The position numbers and the translations under genes were made by a program. A model generated the notes under the pieces. The model saw only the letters and a program-made list of their open reading frames with translations. It was not told the origin of the DNA and did not search any database. From contig JAUVDF010000004.1 of the NCBI GenBank assembly GCA_030595455.1, positions 1 through 16,003 of the forward strand: DNA of 16,003 bases, given 5' to 3'. Of this stretch, positions 7,343-14,555 are shown one piece after another; within the stretch, counting starts at the first letter, position 1; every line of letters starts with the position of its first letter. Origin of the DNA: Fidelibacterota bacterium. Its GTDB lineage: Bacteria > Fidelibacterota > UBA8477 > JABMPR01.

Positions 7343-7894
7343 ATGCTTAAACTATCCGTTTCAGAACCTGAAAGAAAACTAGTTTACCTGATTGCCAGCA
7401 AGTGGACTCATCCAAGCCTGGATCAATTCATGATCATTATATCAGACCCATATCGTTGGCTACTACCAGCACTGGGCTTAGTGATGTTGCTAATATATCA
7501 AAACTGGGAAGCTGGTATAAGCGCCTTGCTACTGGGTGGGATTGGAGCAGCCATTGCTGATGGCATAAATACCAGATTCATTAAAAGATATACTGACAGG
7601 ATCAGACCTGGAAAACAATACGAAGAGATTCGATCACTTGGGACCATGAATAAAGGTCGGAAGTCATTCCCTTCAAATCATGCATCAAATACTATGTCAT
7701 TCGCTATTGGGTTTAGTTTGATATTTCCCTGGGCAATGTTTGTGCTCATCCCGCTTTCAATTCTTGTAGGATATTCAAGAATCTATTGTGGTGCACATTT
7801 CCCCCTTGACGTATTGGCAGGTTGGTTCCACGGAACTTTCTGGGTGCTTGTACTCTTTTTATTTTATACCCAACTAATAGTCCATAGAATTTAA
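7343..7894 (+). CDS. PAP2-family membrane phosphatase
   Basis: A 183-residue integral membrane protein with the complete PAP2 signature: KxxxxxxRP (K81 to R88-P89), PSNH (110-113, a common variant of PSGH, with H113 as acid) and SRxxxxxHxxxD (S145, R146, H152 nucleophile, D156). Hydrophobic segments at about 40-52, 57-73, 118-130, 131-143 and 157-177 fit a short five- or six-helix PAP2 protein with its active site on the outer face. Family members dephosphorylate undecaprenyl pyrophosphate, phosphatidylglycerol phosphate or phosphatidic acid. UppP-like recycling of the peptidoglycan lipid carrier is one possibility, but substrate cannot be assigned. The ATG at 7343 follows an in-frame stop at 7337-7339, and no Shine-Dalgarno sequence precedes it, so translation may be leaderless or weak. 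It is divergent from the acid phosphatase gene. Confidence 0.88.
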   Translation: MLKLSVSEPERKLVYLIASKWTHPSLDQFMIIISDPYRWLLPALGLVMLLIYQNWEAGISALLLGGIGAAIADGINTRFIKRYTDRIRPGKQYEEIRSLGTMNKGRKSFPSNHASNTMSFAIGFSLIFPWAMFVLIPLSILVGYSRIYCGAHFPLDVLAGWFHGTFWVLVLFLFYTQLIVHRI

Positions 7895-7917
7895 TACTTA
7901 AACACAAGTACAATTAA

Positions 7918-7944
7918 AAAAGGGTGAGACATGCTCACCCTTTT
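7918..7944. terminator. bidirectional terminator between PAP2 and the HTH gene
   Basis: The inverted repeat AAAAGGGTGAG / CTCACCCTTTT has 11-base arms around a 5-base loop (ACATG). On the minus strand it is followed by a longer T run (six T's), so it is the better terminator for the small HTH gene ending at 7984. On the plus strand a four-T tail could end the PAP2 transcript, 23 bases after its stop codon. Confidence 0.8.
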
Positions 7945-7983
7945 CCTCAAGCAAACAAAGTTGCTTATATTTACTGATACTAC

Positions 7984-8346
7984 CTATAGTTTCTTCTTAA
8001 GAGAGTTGTATTCCTTCTCTAGTACAGAAATTTCTTTCAGGATAGTTTGCAGGCGTTTTAGAATACCGTCAGCATCTTCAATCACTTTTATTTCTACAGC
8101 GGCTACAGCTTTTACGGCCTTTTTACTAACACTTCTTTTCACTGCTGCTTTTCTTTTCTTGGGTCCTTTTTTGGTTTTACCCCAGTTACTCAGAGTTACT
8201 ACGGAAACACCGTACTTCACACTTGCAGCTTTCATACCGCCACGTTTTTTCTTAGCATTGAAATCTTTAATAAACTGGGCGATTTCAGCTTTCTGTTCTG
8301 CAGAATATCGAATCCCCTGATTGCCTTTTGCTGTCTTTGCAGCCAT
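7984..8346 (-). CDS. small basic HTH / coiled-coil DNA-binding protein, unknown function
   Basis: A 120-residue, very Lys/Arg-rich protein in three parts. Residues about 13-55 (RYSAEQKAEIAQFIKDF, then MKAASVKYGVSVVTLSNWGK) form a homeodomain-like helix-turn-helix of the sort found in transposase OrfA proteins and some regulators. Residues about 57-80 are a K/R/A/V-rich linker reminiscent of histone H1-like tails. Residues about 88-120 are a probable coiled coil with hydrophobics at heptad spacing, ending LKKKL. A DNA-binding, probably oligomeric regulator or nucleoid-associated protein is inferred; I recognise no named family. The ATG at 8346 is preferred over a GTG at 8355 because AGGAGG lies eight bases before the ATG and overlaps the GTG. 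No OrfB, terminal repeats or target duplication are visible, so it is not an intact insertion sequence. It stands alone between its own promoter and terminator, so it is probably monocistronic. Confidence 0.8.
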   Translation of the reverse strand: MAAKTAKGNQGIRYSAEQKAEIAQFIKDFNAKKKRGGMKAASVKYGVSVVTLSNWGKTKKGPKKRKAAVKRSVSKKAVKAVAAVEIKVIEDADGILKRLQTILKEISVLEKEYNSLKKKL

Positions 8347-8385
8347 TCTGTTCACCTCCTGGATTATAAATCTTTATTTCTGAAC

Positions 8386-8419
8386 TAAAACTATAGTTTT
8401 ACTATCTTAATACCAAGAA
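8386..8419 (-). promoter_or_regulatory. probable promoter with overlapping 16-bp palindrome for the HTH gene
   Basis: The perfect 16-base palindrome TAAAACTATAGTTTTA (8386-8401) lies 40 bases before the HTH gene start. On the minus strand a -35-like TTCTTG (8414-8419), an 18-base spacer and a -10-like TATAGT (8390-8395) place the -10 box inside the palindrome. A dimeric repressor, possibly the HTH protein itself, could act here. The AT-rich composition makes short palindromes less surprising, so the regulatory reading is tentative. Confidence 0.4.
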
Positions 8420-8469
8420 CTTTATTGGTGAGCATAAAACTAATATTTAACCACGTTTAATAAATAATT

Positions 8470-8492
8470 GGTATCTCATGAAAGATAATACC
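8470..8492 (-). terminator. possible weak terminator after mazG
   Basis: Seven bases beyond the mazG stop codon, the minus strand reads GGTAT, 13 bases, then ATACC, with some extra imperfect pairing inside, and then an A/T-rich stretch. It could be a weak intrinsic terminator for the long operon, but the stem is short and AT-rich and no clean T run follows. Confidence 0.25.
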
Positions 8493-8498
8493 TTGACG

Positions 8499-9305
8499 CT
8501 ATTTACGATATTCCACTTTGTGTTTAATTCTATCCCAAACAGCATCCATCTCTTCCAGGGTGGCCGTTTCGATATCTTTTTCCTCATCGACAAAGACTTT
8601 TTCTAAAGCTCTGAACCTGGCATCAAATTTATCAACAGCTAGCCGCATTGCTGTTTCACTATCAATTTTCATTAGTCGAGCAACATTCACCAAACTAAAT
8701 AAAACATCTCCATATTCTTCACGAGCCCGTTCCAGGTCACCTTGCTTCCATTCCTCAACCAATTCATCTACTTCTTCATGAAATTTTTCCAAGGCTGGTA
8801 GAACATCATTCCAGTCAAACCCGACAGTCGAGGCTTTCTCCTGAATTCTTTGTGCGCGAATTAAGCCTGGCAGGTTTTTTGGTACACCATCCACCCAACT
8901 TTTACGTCCTTCGGCTTTCTTAGCTTTTTCCCAATTTTCTTTTGCATCCTCCAGGCGTTTGGACGCACTATTATCCGGTCCAAAAACATGAGGGTGTCGC
9001 CTGACCAGTTTTTCATTTATAGAAGCAATTGCATCTTGAAGTTTGAATTTACGCGCTTCTTCAGCCATTTGAGCTTGCATAACTATATGCAAAAGCAAAT
9101 CACCTAACTCATTTTGCAATTCCAGGTGTGAGCCATTTTCAATAGCTTCCACTACCTCATATGCTTCTTCAATTAGATATGGAATTAAACTTTCAGGTGT
9201 TTGTTCCTGATCCCAGGGACAACCATCAGGTGCTCTTAACTTTATAACGATCTTTTGTAACTTCTGTAGTTCTTCTTCGACGGTACTGCTAGATTTATCA
9301 ATCAT
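8499..9305 (-). CDS. mazG: nucleoside triphosphate pyrophosphohydrolase MazG
   Basis: A 268-residue, two-domain MazG of E. coli type. The N-terminal domain has the metal-binding pattern E46-E47-xx-E50 with E66-xx-D69 (NELGDLLL) after the signature APDGCPWDQEQT. RRHPHVFG (102-109) and VDGVPKNLPGL are standard MazG linker blocks. The second domain repeats the pattern with E177-E178-xx-E181 and E197-xx-D200 (EEYGDVLF). It hydrolyses NTPs and dNTPs to monophosphate and pyrophosphate. In E. coli this moderates ppGpp signalling and removes damaged nucleotides. It is the last gene of the operon, starting six bases after the CNNM stop codon, with a poor Shine-Dalgarno site, so translation may be coupled to the gene upstream. 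Confidence 0.95.
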   Translation of the reverse strand: MIDKSSSTVEEELQKLQKIVIKLRAPDGCPWDQEQTPESLIPYLIEEAYEVVEAIENGSHLELQNELGDLLLHIVMQAQMAEEARKFKLQDAIASINEKLVRRHPHVFGPDNSASKRLEDAKENWEKAKKAEGRKSWVDGVPKNLPGLIRAQRIQEKASTVGFDWNDVLPALEKFHEEVDELVEEWKQGDLERAREEYGDVLFSLVNVARLMKIDSETAMRLAVDKFDARFRALEKVFVDEEKDIETATLEEMDAVWDRIKHKVEYRK

Positions 9306-9311
9306 TGATGC

Positions 9312-10604
9312 TCAATTACTTTTAATTACTTTTACTTTTTCAATTCGATTCTTTTCCACCGAAATAACTTCAAACGTATAATCTTCATGAGTTACAGTTT
9401 CGCCCTGTTTTGGAATAGTTCCTAAATTAAAATAGATGAAACCTCCAACTGAATCATAATCTCGCTCTTCTGGGAATTTAATATTTAATTTTTCCGAAAC
9501 ATCATCGAGCTGGGTAGAAGCTTCAATCACATAGACATCCTGCTCTACTTCAAGTATTTCAGTATCTTCATTAGATTCATCAATCTCATCCCGGAGGTCA
9601 CCTAAAACCTCCTCAATGATATCCTCAACTGCAACCATCCCGGAGAAGCCACCATATTCATCTACAACTATGGCCAGTTTTTGTTTTTGGCTCTGCATAT
9701 CGCGCAATAGTTCATCAATATGCTGATGTTCAGGAACAAACATAGCTGGACGTGCGAGTCGTTCAAGATTGATACGCTGTGAACCACTATGCAGGTAGGG
9801 TAGAATATCTTTAATAAACACTATTCCGCGAATTTTATCTATTTGGTCATGATAGAGAGGATACTTTGAGTAAGCAGTTTCTCGAATAGTATCTAACAAT
9901 TCTGCTCTAGTCATCTCAGTGTTGAACATGATAACATCGGGACGGGGAATCATAATCTCTTTCGCAAAAGTATCACCAAATTCTATCACAGAGTGGATCA
10001 TTTCTTTTTCTTCTTCTCCGATAACTCCCTGATCCTGTCCGAGTTCAACCAAAGTTTTAATTTCTTCATCAGAAGTAAAATTCTCTTCTGGCTGTATCCC
10101 AATTATCGTCACCATTTTTTCAACCAAAGTGTAAACAACTTGAGCGATTGGTGAGAATAGCTTAAATATAAATGTGAGTAAACCAACAATCCGGGAAGCA
10201 AAGCCAAGTGAGTGACGCATAGCTAACACTTTAGGGGTGATCTCACCGAAGATGACCAGTACAATTGTCAGGACAACTGTTTCAATGGCCAGAGCAATAA
10301 CTGGATTATAACCACTCTTACGAGCAAGCCCCACAGTAATGATGGCGGCCATTGAGGCCAATGCTACATTGACAATTGTATTTCCAGTCAGGATAGTTAT
10401 CAACAGGCGCTTTGGTGTCGCCAATAATCTGACAATCAGTCGAGATGAAGGAGCTAAATCGTGTTTCAGTTTTTCAACATCATTCTTCTTAAGGTTGAAT
10501 AAGGCAGTCTCAGACCCTGAGAAAAAGGCTGACACTAGCAGAAGCATGATAAATATGATCGTCTGCCAGATCAGTGCTGGGTCAAAGTTATCAGCTAATT
10601 CCAT
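9312..10604 (-). CDS. CNNM/CorC (HlyC)-family membrane protein with CBS domains
   Basis: A 430-residue protein with the standard order for this family: a DUF21/CNNM membrane domain with four hydrophobic segments (about residues 12-180, including SAFFSGSETALFNLKK and VLVIFGEITPKVLAMRHS), a CBS pair (about 205-330, starting around MIPRPDVIMFN and containing KLAIVVDEYGGFSGMVAVEDIIEEVLGDLRDE), and a C-terminal CorC_HlyC domain (about 345-428, ending DYTFEVISVEKNRIEKVKVI). Characterised relatives (CorC, MpfA, CNNM) take part in Mg2+/Na+ export; in Bacteroidota a relative, GldE, supports gliding. Inner membrane, with CBS domains that typically bind ATP-Mg. Its ATG overlaps the ybeY stop codon by one base (TAATG), so translation is coupled. 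The ybeY neighbour matches the E. coli ybeY-ybeX arrangement, although YbeX itself lacks the membrane domain. Confidence 0.93.
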   Translation of the reverse strand: MELADNFDPALIWQTIIFIMLLLVSAFFSGSETALFNLKKNDVEKLKHDLAPSSRLIVRLLATPKRLLITILTGNTIVNVALASMAAIITVGLARKSGYNPVIALAIETVVLTIVLVIFGEITPKVLAMRHSLGFASRIVGLLTFIFKLFSPIAQVVYTLVEKMVTIIGIQPEENFTSDEEIKTLVELGQDQGVIGEEEKEMIHSVIEFGDTFAKEIMIPRPDVIMFNTEMTRAELLDTIRETAYSKYPLYHDQIDKIRGIVFIKDILPYLHSGSQRINLERLARPAMFVPEHQHIDELLRDMQSQKQKLAIVVDEYGGFSGMVAVEDIIEEVLGDLRDEIDESNEDTEILEVEQDVYVIEASTQLDDVSEKLNIKFPEERDYDSVGGFIYFNLGTIPKQGETVTHEDYTFEVISVEKNRIEKVKVIKSN

Positions 10605-11026
10605 TATGATACCGTATGCTTAATTAATTGCAGGTAATGATCTTCCAGGGTGGTCATTTGAGTTTTTAACTCAACAGTCTCATCTTCATAGCCGCACAAA
10701 TGGAGACAACCATGAATTAACACGCGATGTAACTCTGTTTGGGCAGCAGTTTTATATTTGATGGCATTCAGTTCAATTTGTTTAAATGACAAATATATCT
10801 CACCCTCAAGAGGATCATCAGACTCATTTAAATTAAAGGTAATGACATCGGTGTACACATCTTTACTAAAATACTCATTTTTCAATGCGCGCAGTGCGTC
10901 GTGTTCCATGAACACAACATTAACATATTCAGCTGCTTTATGTTCACGTGTGAACACGTCTATCACAATCTGTTCAAACAAACTTATGTCTGCCTGAGGG
11001 TCTGGATCAATTATTTCAATCTGCAT
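10604..11026 (-). CDS. ybeY: endoribonuclease YbeY (rRNA maturation factor)
   Basis: A 140-residue YbeY/UPF0054 protein of normal length. TDVITFNL and EGEIYLS are the conserved core strands, and HGCLHLCGYED is the metal site. H105 and H109 match the first two zinc ligands of the usual HGxLHLxGxDH motif. The third His is replaced by D115, a variant I associate with Bacteroidota YbeY proteins (HGxLHLCGxxD), so it is likely functional and a clue to taxonomy. YbeY processes the 16S rRNA 3' end and takes part in 70S quality control. It lies 39 bases downstream of the pgpH-like gene and overlaps the next gene by one base. No clear Shine-Dalgarno site precedes the ATG at 11026; the choice rests on its being the start of the conserved first strand. 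Confidence 0.93.
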   Translation of the reverse strand: MQIEIIDPDPQADISLFEQIVIDVFTREHKAAEYVNVVFMEHDALRALKNEYFSKDVYTDVITFNLNESDDPLEGEIYLSFKQIELNAIKYKTAAQTELHRVLIHGCLHLCGYEDETVELKTQMTTLEDHYLQLIKHTVS

Positions 11027-11065
11027 GAAATGTTCAATACGCTATTGTCTGTTCTGAAGTACTGA

Positions 11066-13369
11066 TCAGTCTTCATCATCCATGATGTGTAGTTTCTTAC
11101 GCTGACCTGGGTATTCAATGCGTGCATGGAGGCTCCCCGTGATAACCGGCATCATGGCACTTTTAATACTTTCAAGATCCTTGAAGGTAAGGGGGCAATT
11201 ATTTAGTTCGCCAGCTTTAACTCGACTCTCGATGATTGAATCCATAAGTGATGCAATCCGCTGAGGAGTAGGGTTTTTAACTGACCTGGAAGCCGCTTCA
11301 ACGGCTTCTGCAATCATGAGGATACCGGTCTCCTTAGTGTTAGGTCTTGGTCCCGGATAAATAAAATCTGCTTCATTAACTTCAGAATCAGATTCTTTAG
11401 CTCGTTCTAGTGCCTGCTGATAAAAGTATTCCACACGAGTTTTGCCATGGTGCATGGGAATAAAGTCTGCGACGATTGATGGGAGCTTATGCTCGTTCGC
11501 CATTCTTATCCCATCTTTAACATGAGCCACAATAACCGTTGCACTTAAACGTGGAGATAGTTTTTCATGCTTATTGGTTCCGCGGAGCTGGTTTTCAATA
11601 AAGTACTCTGGTTTTTCAGCCTTACCAATATCATGGTAGTACGCGCCTACTCGTGCCAGAAGTGAGTTTGCGCCAACTGCTTCTGAGGCTGCCATAGCAA
11701 GATTACCTACATCAATACTATGTTTAAAAGTTCCCGGCGCCTTCATTGCCAGGTTACTTAACAGTTTGTTATTAAAATCGAGCAGTTCCAGCAAGGTCAG
11801 GTTGGTTGTGATTTTAAATAGTCGCTCGATCAAGACCAGGAATCCATACGATAACAAGGGAGAAAGAAAACCATTCGCTGCTGCAAATATCATATGCTCC
11901 ATGACCGAGTCCCAACTGCTAAACTTAATCATTTCAAAAACTGCGATCACCGCCACATAGCCAGAGGTCACCGCTAAAATGCTCCATAGAATTTGAGATC
12001 GAGAACGCAATCTGCGAACCGTATAGATAGCAAGTGACGAGACAAATAGATTGGCAACAATAAAGGGAATATTATTACTTAGAATGATCCCTGTGAGCAG
12101 GGTGAGCGTAACCATAATGATAAAAGCTATTCTACCGTCAAAAACAACGGTAAATATCATGGCTGCAATACTCATGGGGACAAAGAACTCTGACCACTGT
12201 AGTTTATAGACAATGGTATGGGCTAGCGCCAAGGTTAGCACAATGATGATCCCGACTAAGACGATTAGCTTGATATCATTATAGATCTGACTACGGTAGG
12301 TTATCAAGTAAGCAAAAAAGAAAAAGAGTAAAAATGCTGAAAGTAGAATCTTGCCCATGAACGTCATGAGTCTATTGGTGGCTGATTGACCATAGCCCTT
12401 ACGAATATACTCTTTCTCAAGCGAGTTTAACTTTTGCTTGATCAGAGGTGTTACTCTCGTATTGGCATCAACGATTCGTTCATTTTTAAAAACCTTACCA
12501 ACACTAATGGGCACTAGATTGCGGGCTTCAGCTTTACGGTTCTCCGTCAGTTCCAGAGAATAATTCAAGTTGGGAATCATGACAGCGATGGCAACATCTT
12601 CAGCCAAATGAAGTAATCTAGGATCACTTTCCAGATAGTTAGACGTGAGGACTTTTCTAACCCCTTCCCAGGCTTGAGTTATATCCCGAAAATCGGCTGG
12701 GTTACGATTTGATTCCTTGCCTCGCATAATCATGGTAATTCTAACTTGATCCTGCCCAGCAGGTAAATCACCGATAATCCCCAACATGTATTGGGGTAAA
12801 AGTGCTCGTTTAACTGAGTTGATTAGTCGGCGGGTTGAAGGTCCTTCCTCAATGAAGTGATCCCAACGGGGGGTTCCTAAATTTACGAGACCTCTCTCTA
12901 CCAGATCATTTTTGATATTCAGTACAGTTAGGGAGTCTTCTTGCAGTAAATAAAACGTCGAGTCAGCTACAAGGCTGTCTGTGAGTGACTGCCAGTGATC
13001 ACGCTTTGCTGACAGGTCTTTCTCAGCTTGATACCATAACGCTAAATTTTTTCGAATCTGATCTAAGCGATTATTTACAGAATCACGGCTGGTATTTTCC
13101 CAGATAAACACGGGAAGGATAGAACTTTCACGAGCTAGCCTGTCTTGCTCCAGAGCTGCTTCAGTCTTTAAAATGTCAAAATCAAAAGGGGCAATAATTG
13201 TTTCTGTGGTTATCTGATCAACATCGTAATCAAACTGGAACATCTTCCCCTTGGGAAAAAAGAGAGCCGTAACAACCAGGAGTATAGCAATTAAAGTGAC
13301 CTGGCTTATTCTAAGCCAAATATGATATTGTCTTTCGTCATTGACGTTTTTTTTTGATTGAGTTAACAT
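11066..13369 (-). CDS. 7TMR-HD family membrane phosphohydrolase, PgpH-like (probable c-di-AMP phosphodiesterase)
   Basis: A 767-residue membrane protein with the PgpH/YqfF layout: an N-terminal anchor (about residues 18-40), a large extracytoplasmic region (about 41-335, 7TMR-HDED type, with conserved segments such as the DQITTETIIAPFDFDILKTE block), a seven-helix membrane domain (about 340-530), and a cytoplasmic HD domain. HD residues include H550 (FKHSIDVGNLA), H579-D580 in YYHDIGKAEKPEYF, H640-H641 in PMHHGKT, and a distal EAVEAASRS block. Characterised PgpH proteins hydrolyse c-di-AMP to pApA; applying that activity here is inference, because no diadenylate cyclase lies in the window. 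The gene starts seven bases after the acyl-CoA dehydrogenase stop codon, without a good ribosome site, and precedes ybeY, an order shared with Firmicutes (yqfF-yqfG). Confidence 0.92.
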   Translation of the reverse strand: MLTQSKKNVNDERQYHIWLRISQVTLIAILLVVTALFFPKGKMFQFDYDVDQITTETIIAPFDFDILKTEAALEQDRLARESSILPVFIWENTSRDSVNNRLDQIRKNLALWYQAEKDLSAKRDHWQSLTDSLVADSTFYLLQEDSLTVLNIKNDLVERGLVNLGTPRWDHFIEEGPSTRRLINSVKRALLPQYMLGIIGDLPAGQDQVRITMIMRGKESNRNPADFRDITQAWEGVRKVLTSNYLESDPRLLHLAEDVAIAVMIPNLNYSLELTENRKAEARNLVPISVGKVFKNERIVDANTRVTPLIKQKLNSLEKEYIRKGYGQSATNRLMTFMGKILLSAFLLFFFFAYLITYRSQIYNDIKLIVLVGIIIVLTLALAHTIVYKLQWSEFFVPMSIAAMIFTVVFDGRIAFIIMVTLTLLTGIILSNNIPFIVANLFVSSLAIYTVRRLRSRSQILWSILAVTSGYVAVIAVFEMIKFSSWDSVMEHMIFAAANGFLSPLLSYGFLVLIERLFKITTNLTLLELLDFNNKLLSNLAMKAPGTFKHSIDVGNLAMAASEAVGANSLLARVGAYYHDIGKAEKPEYFIENQLRGTNKHEKLSPRLSATVIVAHVKDGIRMANEHKLPSIVADFIPMHHGKTRVEYFYQQALERAKESDSEVNEADFIYPGPRPNTKETGILMIAEAVEAASRSVKNPTPQRIASLMDSIIESRVKAGELNNCPLTFKDLESIKSAMMPVITGSLHARIEYPGQRKKLHIMDDED

Positions 13370-13376
13370 GAAGTAA

Positions 13377-14525
13377 TTATAACCCTTTTAGAAGCTGCTT
13401 CAAAATTACAAGTTTCTGAACTTCAGATGTACCTTCACCGATGGTTAGCACCTTTGCATCACGGAAAAACCGTTCTACCTGAAATTCTTTTATATACCCG
13501 TAGCCACCGTGAACCTGAACGGCAAAGTTGCTGGCTTCAACCGCAACCTCTGAGGCTTGCAATTTAGCCATCGCAGCCACTTTGACCACATCTTCACCCT
13601 GATCCTTTAGATAACTGGCATAGTAGACTAGATGTCTGGCAGCTTCAATCTGAGCAGCTATTTCAGCCAGCCGCAAACCAACACCTTGAAATTTATGAAT
13701 CTTTTTTCCAAAGGCTTCCCGCTCATCGGAATATTTAAGAGCAGCATTTAGAGCGCCTTCAGCCAGGCCAAGTGATAATGCTGCCACACTTATCCGACCA
13801 CCAACCAAAGCCGTCATCATCTGTTTGAATCCCACATCCAACTTACCTAAAAGTGCAGATCCCGGGACGCGCATATTGTCGAAAGTCAGGGCACGAGTAT
13901 CAGAACCACGCCAGCCCATCTTTTTTTCCGGTGGTCCAATAATGAACCCAGGGGTTTTGGGATCCACCATGAATACGGATATCCCACTGGGGCGTTTTGC
14001 CTCAGGATCAGTAACAGCCGTAAGGTTGCATATGCCTGAGTAGCCAGCGTTAGTAATAAAGGCTTTTGAGCCATTAATAATCCAATCATCTCCATCGCGG
14101 ACAGCTGTCGTTTTCGTTCCACCAGCATCTGAGCCCGCTTCTGGTTCTGTTAGACCAAAACACGCGAGATATTCACCGGCTATCAAATTTGATAGATGTT
14201 CTTTTTTCTGGGCTTCATCCCCAAATAGAAATATGGGATAGGTACCTAGTGATATATGTGCCGCAACAGTTATAGCCACAGAGGAGTCTACTTTTGCTAA
14301 TTCCTCTATGACCAAAGTATAGGCCAGGGTATCCATGCCTGCCCCGCCATATTCTTCGGGGAAAGGAATTCCCAATAGTCCCAGCTCAGCCAGCTTTGGA
14401 ATTAATTCTTCAGGAAATCGTTCTTCTTTGTCAAGCGCTTCTGCAATTGGAGCAATTTCGTTGGCGGCAAAATCTCGGACCATGTCCTGGAGCATATAAT
14501 GCTCTTCTTGAAAATACTGTTTCAT
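13377..14525 (-). CDS. acyl-CoA dehydrogenase (probably short/medium chain)
   Basis: A 382-residue flavoenzyme of typical length. It has the N-terminal helical domain (to about 120), the middle beta domain with CFGLTEPEAGSDAGGTKTTA and the substrate/FAD strand WIINGSKAFITNAG, and the C-terminal helical domain with HGGYGYIKEFQVERFFRDAK. E364 in IGEGTSEVQ is the position of the catalytic base in short- and medium-chain enzymes. It oxidises an acyl-CoA to the trans-2-enoyl-CoA and passes electrons to ETF, which is encoded at 1902-3632 in this window. Butyryl- or branched-chain acyl-CoA specificity is plausible but not provable here. I chose the ATG at 14525 over a TTG six bases upstream because GGAGG lies eight bases before the ATG. 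It is 30 bases downstream of fabH and seven bases upstream of pgpH. Confidence 0.94.
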   Translation of the reverse strand: MKQYFQEEHYMLQDMVRDFAANEIAPIAEALDKEERFPEELIPKLAELGLLGIPFPEEYGGAGMDTLAYTLVIEELAKVDSSVAITVAAHISLGTYPIFLFGDEAQKKEHLSNLIAGEYLACFGLTEPEAGSDAGGTKTTAVRDGDDWIINGSKAFITNAGYSGICNLTAVTDPEAKRPSGISVFMVDPKTPGFIIGPPEKKMGWRGSDTRALTFDNMRVPGSALLGKLDVGFKQMMTALVGGRISVAALSLGLAEGALNAALKYSDEREAFGKKIHKFQGVGLRLAEIAAQIEAARHLVYYASYLKDQGEDVVKVAAMAKLQASEVAVEASNFAVQVHGGYGYIKEFQVERFFRDAKVLTIGEGTSEVQKLVILKQLLKGL

Positions 14526-14555
14526 TAACAACTCCTCCCCATCAACAATAATTTC

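Noticed and set aside
7931..8320. Plus-strand open frame of about 129 codons, rich in Phe, Ser and Thr
   Set aside because: It is antisense to the HTH/coiled-coil gene, has no ribosome site and begins inside a terminator hairpin. Its composition is what Lys-rich coding sequence gives on the opposite strand.
8410..8474. ATACCAA and TTGGTAT inverted copies about 50 bases apart flanking the region upstream of the HTH gene
   Set aside because: Short arms in AT-rich sequence, with no target duplication or symmetry relative to the gene, so no support for mobile-element ends.
8518..8781. Ser-rich plus-strand open frame
   Set aside because: Antisense shadow of the Glu-rich mazG coding sequence, with no start signal or family resemblance.
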